NCBI RefSeq assembly: GCF_001613065.1
Contig: NZ_BDBQ01000052.1
Span: 1 to 64,000, forward strand
Direction of reading: 5' to 3'
Length of the DNA stretch: 64,000 nt
From: Nocardia miyunensis NBRC 108239
GTDB taxonomy: Bacteria; Actinomycetota; Actinomycetes; Mycobacteriales; Mycobacteriaceae
In this document: positions 25,370 to 33,837 of the stretch, piece after piece
Position numbering within the stretch: the first letter of the stretch is position 1
Layout: the number at the start of each line of letters is the position of its first letter
The notes under the pieces: generated by a model
The model's input: the letters and a program-made list of their open reading frames with translations, nothing else
What the model was told of the DNA's origin: nothing
Databases searched by the model: none
Position numbers and translations under genes: made by a program

Positions 25370-26236
25370 TCAGAACCGCTGGGCGGGGCTCGGATCGAGC
25401 GGCGGGAAGGCGGCGGGACGCCGCTCCAGGAAGGACAGGATCCCCTCGCGAGCATCCGGAGAGTCCACCCGCGAGGCGTAGATGCGCGACTCCTCCGCCG
25501 CGGCCTGGCCGGGCAGCGGCGTGCCCCAGCTCGCCGCGAGCAATCGCTTGGCCAGCGCCACCGAAGTGGGCGAGGTGTCGCGGGCGAACTGCGCCGCGCA
25601 CGCGTGCGCGGCGGACAGCACCTCCGCGGCGGGCACGATCCGGGTCAGGAAACCGGCCTCGTACGCTTCGGCGGCGTCGAACACCCGGCCGGACAGGATC
25701 CAGTCGGCGGCCTTCCCGACGCCGACCAGCCGGGGCAGGAACCAGGACGAGCCGCCCTCGGGCACGACGCCGCGGCGGGTGAACACGAACCCGAATCGCG
25801 CTGTGTCACTGGCGATCCGGATGTCCGCGCCCGCGATCAGCGAGGCCCCGCCGCCGACCGCGTCACCGTTCACCGCGGCGATCACCGGCTTCTGCATGCT
25901 GAACATGCGCTCGGTGATCCGGCCCGCCGGTTCCCGGTAGCCGGTCGGGGTGTGCCCGTCCACATCCGAGTTCAGCGCCCGGACCAGGGTGTCCGGTCCG
26001 TCCAGCTCGGCGCCGACCGAGAACGCCGGTCCGGCGCCGGTGAGGATCACCGCCCGCACCACCGGGTCGCGGTCGGCGCGGTCCAGCGCGTGCCACACGT
26101 CCAGGAGCATCTGCACCCGCATGGCGTTGCGCCGGGCCGGGGCGTCCAGGGTGAGCACGGCGACGCCGTCGGCGACCTCGAACCGCACCTCTTCGTACTC
26201 ACGCGCCGCCCGGCCGGGCGCGGCCTCCACCGTCAC
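25370..26236 (-). CDS. Enoyl-CoA hydratase/isomerase family protein
   Basis: A 288-residue crotonase. Motifs: LDAPARRNAM, the oxyanion segment VILTGAGPAFSVGAELDG, GGGASLIAGADIRIAS and RRGVVPEGGSSWFLPRLVG. The second catalytic glutamate (PEGG) is kept, while the position of the first reads TRRG, so hydratase activity is uncertain and isomerase or hydrolase chemistry is possible. The GTG start overlaps the stop of the truncated SDR (GTGA). It acts on an acyl-CoA in the cytosol and supports a degradative role for the operon. Confidence 0.85.
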   Translation of the reverse strand: MTVEAAPGRAAREYEEVRFEVADGVAVLTLDAPARRNAMRVQMLLDVWHALDRADRDPVVRAVILTGAGPAFSVGAELDGPDTLVRALNSDVDGHTPTGYREPAGRITERMFSMQKPVIAAVNGDAVGGGASLIAGADIRIASDTARFGFVFTRRGVVPEGGSSWFLPRLVGVGKAADWILSGRVFDAAEAYEAGFLTRIVPAAEVLSAAHACAAQFARDTSPTSVALAKRLLAASWGTPLPGQAAAEESRIYASRVDSPDAREGILSFLERRPAAFPPLDPSPAQRF

Positions 26237-26388
26237 AGCCCGCCCCCGCACACGAGCACCTCCGGATCCAGATCGTCGACCACGACCTTGGCTCCCTCGG
26301 CGGCGAGCTTCTCGGCGACCGAGCGCCCGATGCCGCGGCCCGAACCCGAAACCGGTGCGACCCTGCCCTGCAGCCTGTGTGCGTTCAC
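26233..26388 (-). pseudogene. Internally deleted short-chain dehydrogenase (51 aa)
   Basis: The frame starts GTG with AGGAGAC upstream and encodes an SDR N-terminus (LQGRVAPVSGSGRGIGRSVA to KVVVDDLDPEV) directly joined to LVCGGGL and a stop. VLVCGGG is the usual C-terminal end of SDR enzymes (TGEVLVCGGG). About 200 middle residues with the Ser-Tyr-Lys active site are therefore missing, in frame. The stop still overlaps the crotonase start, so the short frame may serve only to couple translation. A catalytic role is excluded. Confidence 0.7.
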
Positions 26389-26660
26389 CTGATGTCTCCT
26401 GTGTCGTTGCGATGCCGGCCGGACCTTGCGGCCAGCGTGATCCGAGCCACAAATGTGAATACTAACTATGTTTGAAAATGACGTCAATGCAGATGATAAT
26501 GCAGCTGAATAGACTGATTGGTTAATATCGAATTCTGCTCTGTGCGTAGGCTCTCGACAGCCGCAGGTACCAGGAACCCCGCCCCGGACGCGCTGCCGTC
26601 GGCGAGGGCGGACGCGCGGGAAGGCCGGTCGCCCGAGGCAGCCGGCCGTCCCGCTCCCGA
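26389..26660. promoter_or_regulatory. AT-rich promoter region of the minus-strand crotonase operon
   Basis: Bases about 26440-26540 are clearly richer in A/T than the surroundings and carry several TGATAATG-like stretches, fitting a promoter and regulator sites for the operon reading towards 22231. The part near 26560-26660 is GC-rich non-coding sequence after the flavin reductase gene. No exact operator is assigned. Confidence 0.45.
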
Positions 26661-27143
26661 TCAGCTCAGCACGCGATGAGTGCCGAATACTCGCGCGTGG
26701 TAGGTCAGCGGCGCGGCGGGTGCGCTCGCGACCGCGTGCACCTCACCCATCAGCACCACGTGATCGGCCGCCTCCACGGCCTGCGCCACCCGGCAGGCGA
26801 ACCAGCCGGGCGCGCCGTCCAGCCGCGGCACGCCGTCCGTGCGTGACCAGGCCACCCCGTCGAACTTCTCCGGCCCCTTGCGCGCGAACCGCGCGGCCAG
26901 CCGGGATTGGTTGTGCCCCAGGATGTTCACCCCGAACTCACCGCTGGCCGTGATCAGCGCGAGCAGGTCCGATCCGCGGTCCAGGCTGACCAGTAGCGAG
27001 GGCGGGGCCATGGACAACGAGGCGAACGCGCTCACCGTGGTGCCGTGCGGGCGTTCGCCGTCCATCGCCGTCACCACCGCGACCGGTGTGCACACCGCGG
27101 CCATCGCGTCCTTGAACGCGGCCGCCAGTTCCGGAACCGGCAT
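26661..27143 (-). CDS. Flavin reductase of a two-component monooxygenase
   Basis: A 160-residue protein of the HpaC/DIM6 flavin reductase family: TPVAVVTAMDGERPHGTTVSAFASLSM, then PSLLVSLDRGSDLL, FGVNILGHNQSRLAARFA, and a C-terminal LTYHARVFGTHRVLS. It reduces FMN or FAD with NAD(P)H and hands it to a monooxygenase, most likely the luciferase-like enzyme whose gene lies 20 bases upstream. The ATG is preferred over a GTG one codon earlier because of ribosome-site spacing. Confidence 0.9.
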   Translation of the reverse strand: MPVPELAAAFKDAMAAVCTPVAVVTAMDGERPHGTTVSAFASLSMAPPSLLVSLDRGSDLLALITASGEFGVNILGHNQSRLAARFARKGPEKFDGVAWSRTDGVPRLDGAPGWFACRVAQAVEAADHVVLMGEVHAVASAPAAPLTYHARVFGTHRVLS

Positions 27144-27163
27144 CACAATGCCTCTTCGGCGGA

Positions 27164-28264
27164 TCAGACGGCGGCGGGCTCGCGCACCGGGATGCCCAGC
27201 TGGCGCAGTTCCGGGAGCACCTTCTCCGCGAACAGCCGCATACTGGCCTCGGCCTTGTCGTGATCCATTCCGCCGCAGGAGAATCCGCAGTTCTGGTCGT
27301 AGTCGCCGAACGCCTCGTACCGCTGCCTGATCCGCTCCACCAGTTCCGCCGGAGTGCCGCACAGCTGAGCCGACCGATACCCCTCGGCCGCGGCCTCCTT
27401 GCCCGCCGCGATCATCGCGTCGGCCATGGCGGCATAGTTCTGGTACCCGCTGATGTTGTCGAAGTGACCCGACTTGTCCAGCCCGTAGTGCGCGGTGGTC
27501 AGCGCGAAGTGGGTGTAGATCGCCTGCTTCGAGGTCGCCTCGCATTCGGCGGCGTCCTCCGAGCAGTACACCGAGTCCGACAGCACCACCCGCGGCGGCT
27601 CGTCGTCGTGATGCTTGCGGTACTCCTCGCGGTACTGCTCGAAATCGGCGGCATGCTGTTCGACCGGGAACTGCGCGAAGGACGCGACGGCGGTGCCGCG
27701 CTGCGCGGCGGTCAGCCGCGACTCCGGCGACATGGCGATGCTCACCACGTCGCGATTCGAGATCTTCTTCAGCGGTGCGGGCCGGATCGGCGCGGCCTTC
27801 TGCGTGTAGAACTCGCCCGCATGTTCCATGACGCCGCTGTCGAGCGCCGCGAGGATCATGTCCAGGCTCTCCTCCATCCGGCCGCGGGCCTCGCCCATAT
27901 CGATGCCGAAGGTGTCGTACTCCAGCTTCGACAGGCCGCGGCCGACACCGAGTTGCATCCGGCCACCCGACAGGTTGTCCAGCAGCGCGAACTTCTCCGC
28001 GACCCGAAGCGGATCGTTCCACGGCAGGATCGCACCGCCGGTGGTCAGCGTGATCCGCTCGGTGCGCGCGGCGAGGTAGGACAGCACCGCGAAGTTGTCC
28101 GGACACATGGAGTAGGGACCGTCGAAATGATGCTCCACACACCAGATTCCCTCGAATCCGAGCGGTTCGGCCAGTTCCGCCAACGCCATCTCGCGCCGGT
28201 AGAACTCGGCATCGCTCAGCTCGGGCGATTTGCCGGTGAAGAAGATCTGGTAGGTGACCTTCAT
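27164..28264 (-). CDS. Luciferase-like (LLM) flavin-dependent monooxygenase
   Basis: A 366-residue bacterial-luciferase-fold enzyme: VTYQIFFTGKSP, EGIWCVEHHFDGPY, TERITLTTGGAILPWNDPLRVAEKFALLDNLSGGRMQLGVGRG and a C-terminal GTPAELVERIRQRYEAFGDYDQ. LLM enzymes use reduced flavin from a partner to oxygenate ketones, sulfonates or aromatics. It sits between an HSL-type esterase and the flavin reductase, so a Baeyer-Villiger-like oxidation followed by ester hydrolysis is plausible. Substrate unknown. Confidence 0.9.
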   Translation of the reverse strand: MKVTYQIFFTGKSPELSDAEFYRREMALAELAEPLGFEGIWCVEHHFDGPYSMCPDNFAVLSYLAARTERITLTTGGAILPWNDPLRVAEKFALLDNLSGGRMQLGVGRGLSKLEYDTFGIDMGEARGRMEESLDMILAALDSGVMEHAGEFYTQKAAPIRPAPLKKISNRDVVSIAMSPESRLTAAQRGTAVASFAQFPVEQHAADFEQYREEYRKHHDDEPPRVVLSDSVYCSEDAAECEATSKQAIYTHFALTTAHYGLDKSGHFDNISGYQNYAAMADAMIAAGKEAAAEGYRSAQLCGTPAELVERIRQRYEAFGDYDQNCGFSCGGMDHDKAEASMRLFAEKVLPELRQLGIPVREPAAV

Positions 28265-28309
28265 GGGTGACTCCTTCGAACGTGGGGTGAGGTTGGTGGG
28301 GGCGGCGGA

Positions 28310-29206
28310 TCAGGCCGGGAGGTATTTGTTCACGAATGCGCCCGCTTCGTCGAGCGCCCGCGCGCCCTCGGGCAGCACCGAGGAGAACAGGGTCCACACA
28401 TGGCACATGTCGTCGTAGACCGAAAGCACGGCGACGCCGCCAGCGGTGCGCACCGAATCGGTGAAGCGGCGCGAATCATCAAGCAGCACTTCGGCGGAAC
28501 CGACCATGGCCAATACCGGCGGCAGCCCGCCGTGCTCGGCGAACAGCGGCGAGGCCAGCGGATCGCGTTCGTCGTGGCCCTGTAGGTAGGCCGCGCCGAG
28601 ATCGCTGATCGAGCTGTCGGACACCGCGATGTCGGTGGCGGCATTGGTCGCGACACTCGCACCGCTGCGGGAGAAGTCGAGCAGCGGCGAGATCAGTACC
28701 GCCGCCGCGGGCAGTGCGGCGGCGTTCTCGCGAAGGGAGACCATCGCGGCGACCGCCAGCCCGCCACCGGCGGAGTCACCGCCGAAGGCCACCGCGCCGG
28801 AACCGTACCGCTCGAGTACCGCGGCACCCACGGCGACCGCGTCCTCGACCGCGGCCGGATACTTGTTCTCGGGCGCACGACGGTAATCGGGCAGGATCAC
28901 GGTGACTCCGGCGGCACGGGACAGCCCGTGCGCCATCTCGGCGAACGCCTTCGCGCTGCCCAGCACATAGCCGCCGCCGTGGAACCAGACCACCACCCGG
29001 TCGGTCGCCGCACCAGCGGCTGTCACCGTCACCGTCGGCACCCCGGTGATCTCTCCCTCGGCCACCGTCGCACTCTCGGGCACCGGGAACTGCAACAGCA
29101 GAGCATCGTAGCTCGCTCGCAGGTCCTCGATCGAGGCATCGGTCGCGTCGGGGAACCCGTCGATGTACATCTTCTCCACCCGGGCAAGCGACTCGGTACG
29201 CGCCAT
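28310..29206 (-). CDS. HSL-family alpha/beta-hydrolase (esterase)
   Basis: A 298-residue hydrolase with the hormone-sensitive-lipase signature HGGGYVLGSA near residue 76 (oxyanion hole), nucleophile GDSAGGGLAV near residue 144 and the acid/base part in VLLDDSRRF and CHVWTLF. It cleaves short or medium esters or lactones in the cytosol. First gene of a three-gene minus-strand operon with the LLM monooxygenase (45-base gap) and flavin reductase; it may hydrolyse the ester made by the monooxygenase. Confidence 0.9.
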   Translation of the reverse strand: MARTESLARVEKMYIDGFPDATDASIEDLRASYDALLLQFPVPESATVAEGEITGVPTVTVTAAGAATDRVVVWFHGGGYVLGSAKAFAEMAHGLSRAAGVTVILPDYRRAPENKYPAAVEDAVAVGAAVLERYGSGAVAFGGDSAGGGLAVAAMVSLRENAAALPAAAVLISPLLDFSRSGASVATNAATDIAVSDSSISDLGAAYLQGHDERDPLASPLFAEHGGLPPVLAMVGSAEVLLDDSRRFTDSVRTAGGVAVLSVYDDMCHVWTLFSSVLPEGARALDEAGAFVNKYLPA

Positions 29207-29510
29207 CGGACTTCCTCCGCATCTCTGTCGAAATCAGCAGCCCCAACCTCTGCAATGTGACGACGGTAACACAACTCAAATTAACATTTGAAGGTATCGC
29301 CACAGTTTTTTTGCCAACAAGCTGGCTATTGAGTTCCGTTGACAACCAAACATGCCGAAGTTAGCGTTAACTGCTCGCGTGCGTTCCAGCACGCTCCACC
29401 GACTCCGGACGACTATGCGTCCCCGCGCCCGGCCGCGCGGGCGCCCGGATCCACGGCGGGACAACCGAAGTCGTGCGGGAGATCGTCGACGTCGAAGGAA
29501 GGACACCATC
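29207..29510. promoter_or_regulatory. Divergent promoter region, esterase operon and SDR
   Basis: Bases 29250-29350 are AT-rich. An inverted repeat agtta-gcgt-taact lies at 29359-29372 in front of the SDR gene. This is the only dyad noticed and it is short. The nearby double TetR regulators are candidate binders. Confidence 0.35.
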
Positions 29511-30341
29511 ATGGGACGACTCACCGGCAAGGTCGCGATCGTCACGGGAGCGACGCTCGTCGATCCCGGCGGGCTCAACATCGGCGGCGCGACAGCGGCC
29601 GCCTTCGCCGCCGAGGGCGCCCGAGTGGTGTTGGCGGACATCAACATCGAGGGTGCGCGGACGCTCGCGAAACAGCTCGAGGCCGAGCACGGCCCGGGCG
29701 TCGCGCTCGCGGTCGAGACGGATCTGCGCTCCGAGGAACAGATCCGGGCTCTGATCGACACCGCCGTAACGAGCTTCGGCGGTCTGCACCTGCTGATGAA
29801 CGTCGCGGGCGTCTTCCCGGCCGACGACGGCGAGGTGGCGACCATGCCGATCGAGACCTGGGACGATGTCCTGGCGGTGAATCTGCGCAGCGCGCTGCTC
29901 ACCACCAAACACGCACTGCCGCATCTGCTTTCGGGCGGCGGATCGATCGTCAACACGGCCTCGACCCACGCCTTCGCGGGCGACACCAGCCTCACCGGCT
30001 ACGGTTGCACCAAGGCCGCTCTGCTGGCCCTGACCGCCTACACCGCGACCCAGTACGGCCGGGAAGGCGTGCGCTGCAACGCGATCTGCCCCGGCACCAC
30101 CCGCACTCCCCCGGCCCAGCAACTCCCGGCCGCGATCACCGACATCTACCGCCGCCATACGCCCGCACCGGATCTCAACGGCCCGGCCGAGCTGGCGCAG
30201 GTGTACCTGTTCCTCGCCTCGGACGCGTCCTCTGGCATCAACGGCGAGACCATCCGGGTGGACGGCGGCCTGCTGGCCCACCAGCCGTTCGTACCCGACA
30301 TGGTCGCGCTGGCCGCCACCACCGCGTCGTCCCAGGGCTGA
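29511..30341 (+). CDS. Short-chain dehydrogenase with an expanded glycine loop
   Basis: A 276-residue SDR: NAD-binding Rossmann N-terminus, NVAGVFPADD (NNAG-like), VNTASTHAFAG with catalytic Ser, YGCTKAAL with catalytic Tyr and Lys, and C-terminal GINGETIRVDGG. The usual TGxxxGIG loop reads TGATLVDPGGLNIGG, about seven residues longer than normal. The start MGRLTGK follows GAAGGAAGG. It is divergent from the esterase/monooxygenase operon and probably oxidises an alcohol of that pathway. Confidence 0.88.
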   Translation: MGRLTGKVAIVTGATLVDPGGLNIGGATAAAFAAEGARVVLADINIEGARTLAKQLEAEHGPGVALAVETDLRSEEQIRALIDTAVTSFGGLHLLMNVAGVFPADDGEVATMPIETWDDVLAVNLRSALLTTKHALPHLLSGGGSIVNTASTHAFAGDTSLTGYGCTKAALLALTAYTATQYGREGVRCNAICPGTTRTPPAQQLPAAITDIYRRHTPAPDLNGPAELAQVYLFLASDASSGINGETIRVDGGLLAHQPFVPDMVALAATTASSQG

Positions 30342-30731
30342 ACAACTCCGCGGCGTCCCGCCACCTGCACAGGCGGCGGGACATCGCCGTGCGTCCGGCG
30401 GGCCAGGCCACCCGTCGCGCACCCGCCGGAGCGAGGCGCTCTCGCATACCCCCGCCGCAATCACATCCAGGCTGCGGCGAACTGCCTTCCGCCACAGCGG
30501 GGCACCATCGCTACCTACTCCGGCTCGACGACCGGCGTCCAGCTCGCTCGGTGCCCGAGCCTTCCGCGCGCGGGATGCCGTCGCTTGAGCGGTCCGGTTC
30601 GACAACGCCGTGTTCCGTTGCGGCGGAACACCATCGCACACTCGGTGCAGCGGAATTGCACTGAGACCGAACCGCATTTCGCAGCTACCGCAGCGGTACG
30701 CCGTTGCGGCGCAGCAACTTCATACACGCGA
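30342..30731. other. 390-base intergenic stretch after the SDR gene
   Basis: No supportable gene. It contains several short GC-rich dyads, for example gttccg/cggaac at 30612-30629, without T-runs. Nothing else is recognised. Confidence 0.4.
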
Positions 30732-30763
30732 AAACCGCCGGAGCGCAACGGCTCCGGCGGTTT
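30732..30763 (-). terminator. Terminator of the acyl-CoA ligase gene
   Basis: aaaccgccggagc (30732-30744) and gctccggcggttt (30751-30763) form a perfect 13-bp stem with a 6-base loop, ten bases beyond the ligase stop. The A/T ends allow termination from both sides. Confidence 0.85.
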
Positions 30764-30772
30764 CGGCATGGT

Positions 30773-32308
30773 TCAGGCGGGCTGGGGCCAGTACCGGTCG
30801 CGCAGGACGCGCTTGTACAGCTTGCCGGTGGGCAGCCGCGGCATCTCATCGATGAAATCGACCGTGCGGGGGCACTTGAAGCCCGCCAGGTGTTCCCGGC
30901 AGAACTCGCGCAGCCGCTCGGCCAGCTCCGGGGTGCCGCCGGTGGGGTCGAGCGGTTGCACCACCGCCTTCACCGCCTCGCCGAAATCCTCGTCGGGAAC
31001 ACCGAATACGGCCGCGTCCATCACCTCGGGATGGGTGATGAGCAGGTTCTCGATCTCCTGCGGATAGATGTTGACCCCACCGGAGATGATCACGAATGCC
31101 TGCCGGTCTGTGAGGAACAGGTAACCCTCCTCGTCCAGGTAGCCGATGTCGCCGATCTTGGACATGGTGCCGCTGGGATCGCGTGCCTCGGCGGTCTTGG
31201 CCGGATCGTTCAGGTACTCGAACGAGCTGTTGCCGCCGCGGAACCAGATCGTGCCGGGCGTACCGGGCGGCTGCTGGTTGCCGTCGGCGTCCAGGACGAC
31301 GATCTCGCCGAAGAAGGCCCGCCCCACCGTGCCCGGGTGCGCCAGCCACTCCTCCGGAGTGCACCCGCAGGTGCCATTGGCCTCGGTGCCGCCGTAGTAC
31401 TCGTAGATCACCGGTCCCCACCAGTCGAACATGTCCTGTTTGACCTGCCGCGGACAGGGCGCGGCCCCATGCACCGCCACCTCCAGCGAGGAGTGGTCGT
31501 ACCTGTCCCGGACCTCGCGCGGCAGTTTCAGCAGGCGCGAGAACATGGTCGGCACCACCATCGTGTGGGTGACCCGGAACTCCTCGATCAACGCGAGAAA
31601 CGTCTCCGCGTCGAACTTCTCCATCACGATATGCGTTGCGCCCAAACGCAATCCGATCGAAATGGTGGACTGCGGACCGGAGTGGTACAGCGGGGCCGGG
31701 GACAGGAACACCATCCCTTCGCGCATGTGGAACAGCCGCTTGCCCATCTCCTCGATGCCGAGCTGGGTATCCGGGGCGACGTCGGGCAGCTGCCGCTTGA
31801 CGGCCTTGGGACGTCCGGTGGTGCCCGAGGAATAGAACATCGGCGTGCCCAGCCGCTCGCCGTCGATCGGGGTGACCGGATACCGCTCGACGACGGCCGC
31901 GAAGTCCTCGAACGGCTGCTCGGCGGCGTCCGCCATCAGCCAGTGCTCGACCTGCGGACACAGCTCGGGCAGACGGCGCGCCACCTCCCGCTTCGCGGCG
32001 CTGCTGACCACGAGCTTCGCTCCGCAATCGCGCACGATGTAGGCGGCCTCATCGGCGGCGAGGAACGAATTCACCGGGGTGTAGTAGAGCCCGGCCCGCT
32101 CGGCGGCCGCCATGGTCACGATCATCTCCGGGTGGTTCTCCATGAAGATCGCGATGGGGTCGGTGCGGCGTAGGCCGAGCGCGCGGAAATGATGCGTGAG
32201 CCGGTTCGCCCGTTCGTCCAGTTCCCGATAGGTCAGCGTCTCGCGGGTGGCGGCCATGATGATCGCCGGGCGGTCGGGGTGATCGGAGACGTGTTGGCCG
32301 GGATACAT
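30773..32308 (-). CDS. Acyl-CoA synthetase (AMP-forming ligase)
   Basis: A 511-residue ANL-family enzyme: P-loop-like FYSSGTTGRPKAVKR near residue 172, YEYYGGTEANG, IGDIGYLDEEGYLFLTDR (adenylation Asp) and the C-terminal lysine in LPTGKLYKRVLRDRY. It activates a carboxylic acid as acyl-CoA via acyl-AMP. The start MYPGQHV is chosen for AGGAGAC upstream; an ATG five codons earlier lies in that site. It is divergent from the double TetR gene with a 146-base AT-rich region and is the probable first step feeding the nearby crotonase/SDR genes. Confidence 0.92.
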   Translation of the reverse strand: MYPGQHVSDHPDRPAIIMAATRETLTYRELDERANRLTHHFRALGLRRTDPIAIFMENHPEMIVTMAAAERAGLYYTPVNSFLAADEAAYIVRDCGAKLVVSSAAKREVARRLPELCPQVEHWLMADAAEQPFEDFAAVVERYPVTPIDGERLGTPMFYSSGTTGRPKAVKRQLPDVAPDTQLGIEEMGKRLFHMREGMVFLSPAPLYHSGPQSTISIGLRLGATHIVMEKFDAETFLALIEEFRVTHTMVVPTMFSRLLKLPREVRDRYDHSSLEVAVHGAAPCPRQVKQDMFDWWGPVIYEYYGGTEANGTCGCTPEEWLAHPGTVGRAFFGEIVVLDADGNQQPPGTPGTIWFRGGNSSFEYLNDPAKTAEARDPSGTMSKIGDIGYLDEEGYLFLTDRQAFVIISGGVNIYPQEIENLLITHPEVMDAAVFGVPDEDFGEAVKAVVQPLDPTGGTPELAERLREFCREHLAGFKCPRTVDFIDEMPRLPTGKLYKRVLRDRYWPQPA

Positions 32309-32454
32309 GTCGTGTCTCCTCATAATCTGTGATCCAAGTCTCTGTAGTGAATGTAAACTTCGGCTCATCTCATCGTCAATAGCACTATTTCCGCGAACGA
32401 TTGAAATGTCAGTTAGTCTCGAATCTGTCCAGTGAACGCTAGGAGGGGTCTGTG

Positions 32455-33762
32455 ATGGTCGCCGGACGACGCACTGCACGCACCGACCGGCACGGGAACG
32501 GGGCGCACACCACAGCGGCCGTTCATGATGGGACGGTGACTGTCTCATCGGCGAAACCCGGTACCGGGCCGAACGGCCGACGCCCCACAACCCGGGGCTC
32601 ACAGCGCAGCGCGCAGATCATTCAGGCGGCCGCGAATCTGTTCCAGGACGCCGGATATCAGAACGTCAGCATCGACGACATCGGCTCCGCTGTCGGACTC
32701 ACCGGGCCCGCGGTGTATCGGCATTTCAAGGGCAAGCACGACATTCTGGTCCACACCCTCATCGGGCAGGTCGAACTCGTCGAGGACATGGCGCGCCGCG
32801 CCGCCGAGGGCGAGGGCGCTCCCGACGAGCGGATGGCGGCCTTCCTCGCCGAACTCGAGGATCTCGCCGTCCACCGTGACGAGGCGATGCTCTGGCGGCG
32901 CGAACGCAGGCACCTGCAGCCCGCCGAACGCGGGGCCTTCCGCGCGGAGTTCGGCAGGGTCCAAAGACTCACCCGGGCCGCCATCGCCGCCTCCCGGCCG
33001 GATTCGAGCGCCGGACAGCTCGAACTGCTGTCTCTGGCGCTGCTCTCACTGTTCGGCAACACCCGCGAAATCCGCGCCGGGCTCGACGAATCCCGCCTCG
33101 CCGCGGTGCAGAGCTCGATCGCGTGGGCGGTGGTCCGCTGCGCCCTCCCAGCCGAACATCCCGGTGCGCGCCCAGCCGCGACGCAGACCGAACGGATGCC
33201 CGCGGGCCGCCGCGAACGCATCATCGCCGCCTCGGCCGATCTGTTCGACAGCCGCGGCTTCTACGACGTCCGGGTGGACGACATCGCCAAGGCCGCGGGC
33301 ATCTCCGGCGCGACGCTGTATCAGCTCTTCCCGAACAAGACCCAAATCCTGCAGGCGATTCTGGAACGCGGCGCCGAGGGCCTGCTCTACATCACCGCCG
33401 AGGCCCTCGCGCACGCCGAGACCCCCGACGAGGTCCTGGAAACCTTGGTCCGCACATATATCGAGCAGGCGCTGGGATTGCACGGACGCACCATGCGCAT
33501 CCTGGTCACCGATGCGATCTACCTCTCCGGCGAAGTCCAACAGGCACTGCGCGAATCCCAGCGCGAGTACGTGAACGAATGGATCGACGCCCTCTGCGCC
33601 CTGCACCCGAACTACTCCGCCGCCGACGCCCGCGCGGTCGCTCTCAGCATCATCAGCGTCATCACCGATCTCTCCCAGACCCGGCGCATCCGCACCCGAC
33701 CGGACATCCATGAAGAACTGCGCACGCTGGCCCGCGCCATGATGCTGTCGGAACAAGGTTGA
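32455..33762 (+). CDS. Double-headed TetR regulator (two HTH domains)
   Basis: A 435-residue protein with two complete TetR units in tandem. Unit 1: HTH near residues 50-98 (NVSIDDIGSAVGLTGPAVYRHFKGK) plus ligand domain to about 225. Unit 2: HTH near 245-292 (VRVDDIAKAAGISGATLYQLFPNK) plus ligand domain. Ordinary TetR proteins are about 200 residues and dimerise; this one carries both halves on one chain. AGGAGG precedes the start. It is divergent from the acyl-CoA ligase and followed by a close paralogue, so it probably represses the ligase and nearby catabolic operons. Confidence 0.9.
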   Translation: MVAGRRTARTDRHGNGAHTTAAVHDGTVTVSSAKPGTGPNGRRPTTRGSQRSAQIIQAAANLFQDAGYQNVSIDDIGSAVGLTGPAVYRHFKGKHDILVHTLIGQVELVEDMARRAAEGEGAPDERMAAFLAELEDLAVHRDEAMLWRRERRHLQPAERGAFRAEFGRVQRLTRAAIAASRPDSSAGQLELLSLALLSLFGNTREIRAGLDESRLAAVQSSIAWAVVRCALPAEHPGARPAATQTERMPAGRRERIIAASADLFDSRGFYDVRVDDIAKAAGISGATLYQLFPNKTQILQAILERGAEGLLYITAEALAHAETPDEVLETLVRTYIEQALGLHGRTMRILVTDAIYLSGEVQQALRESQREYVNEWIDALCALHPNYSAADARAVALSIISVITDLSQTRRIRTRPDIHEELRTLARAMMLSEQG

Positions 33763-33837
33763 GCGGACCGGGCAGCCGGATGTTCGCGCCCGATGCCAGA
33801 CCGATGCCCGTGATCGAGCCGACCGGAGGCCGCTGAG

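Noticed and set aside
30600..30731. Cluster of short inverted repeats as an insertion-sequence end or RNA gene.
   Set aside because: Arms of 6 bp only, no target duplication and no transposase remnants.
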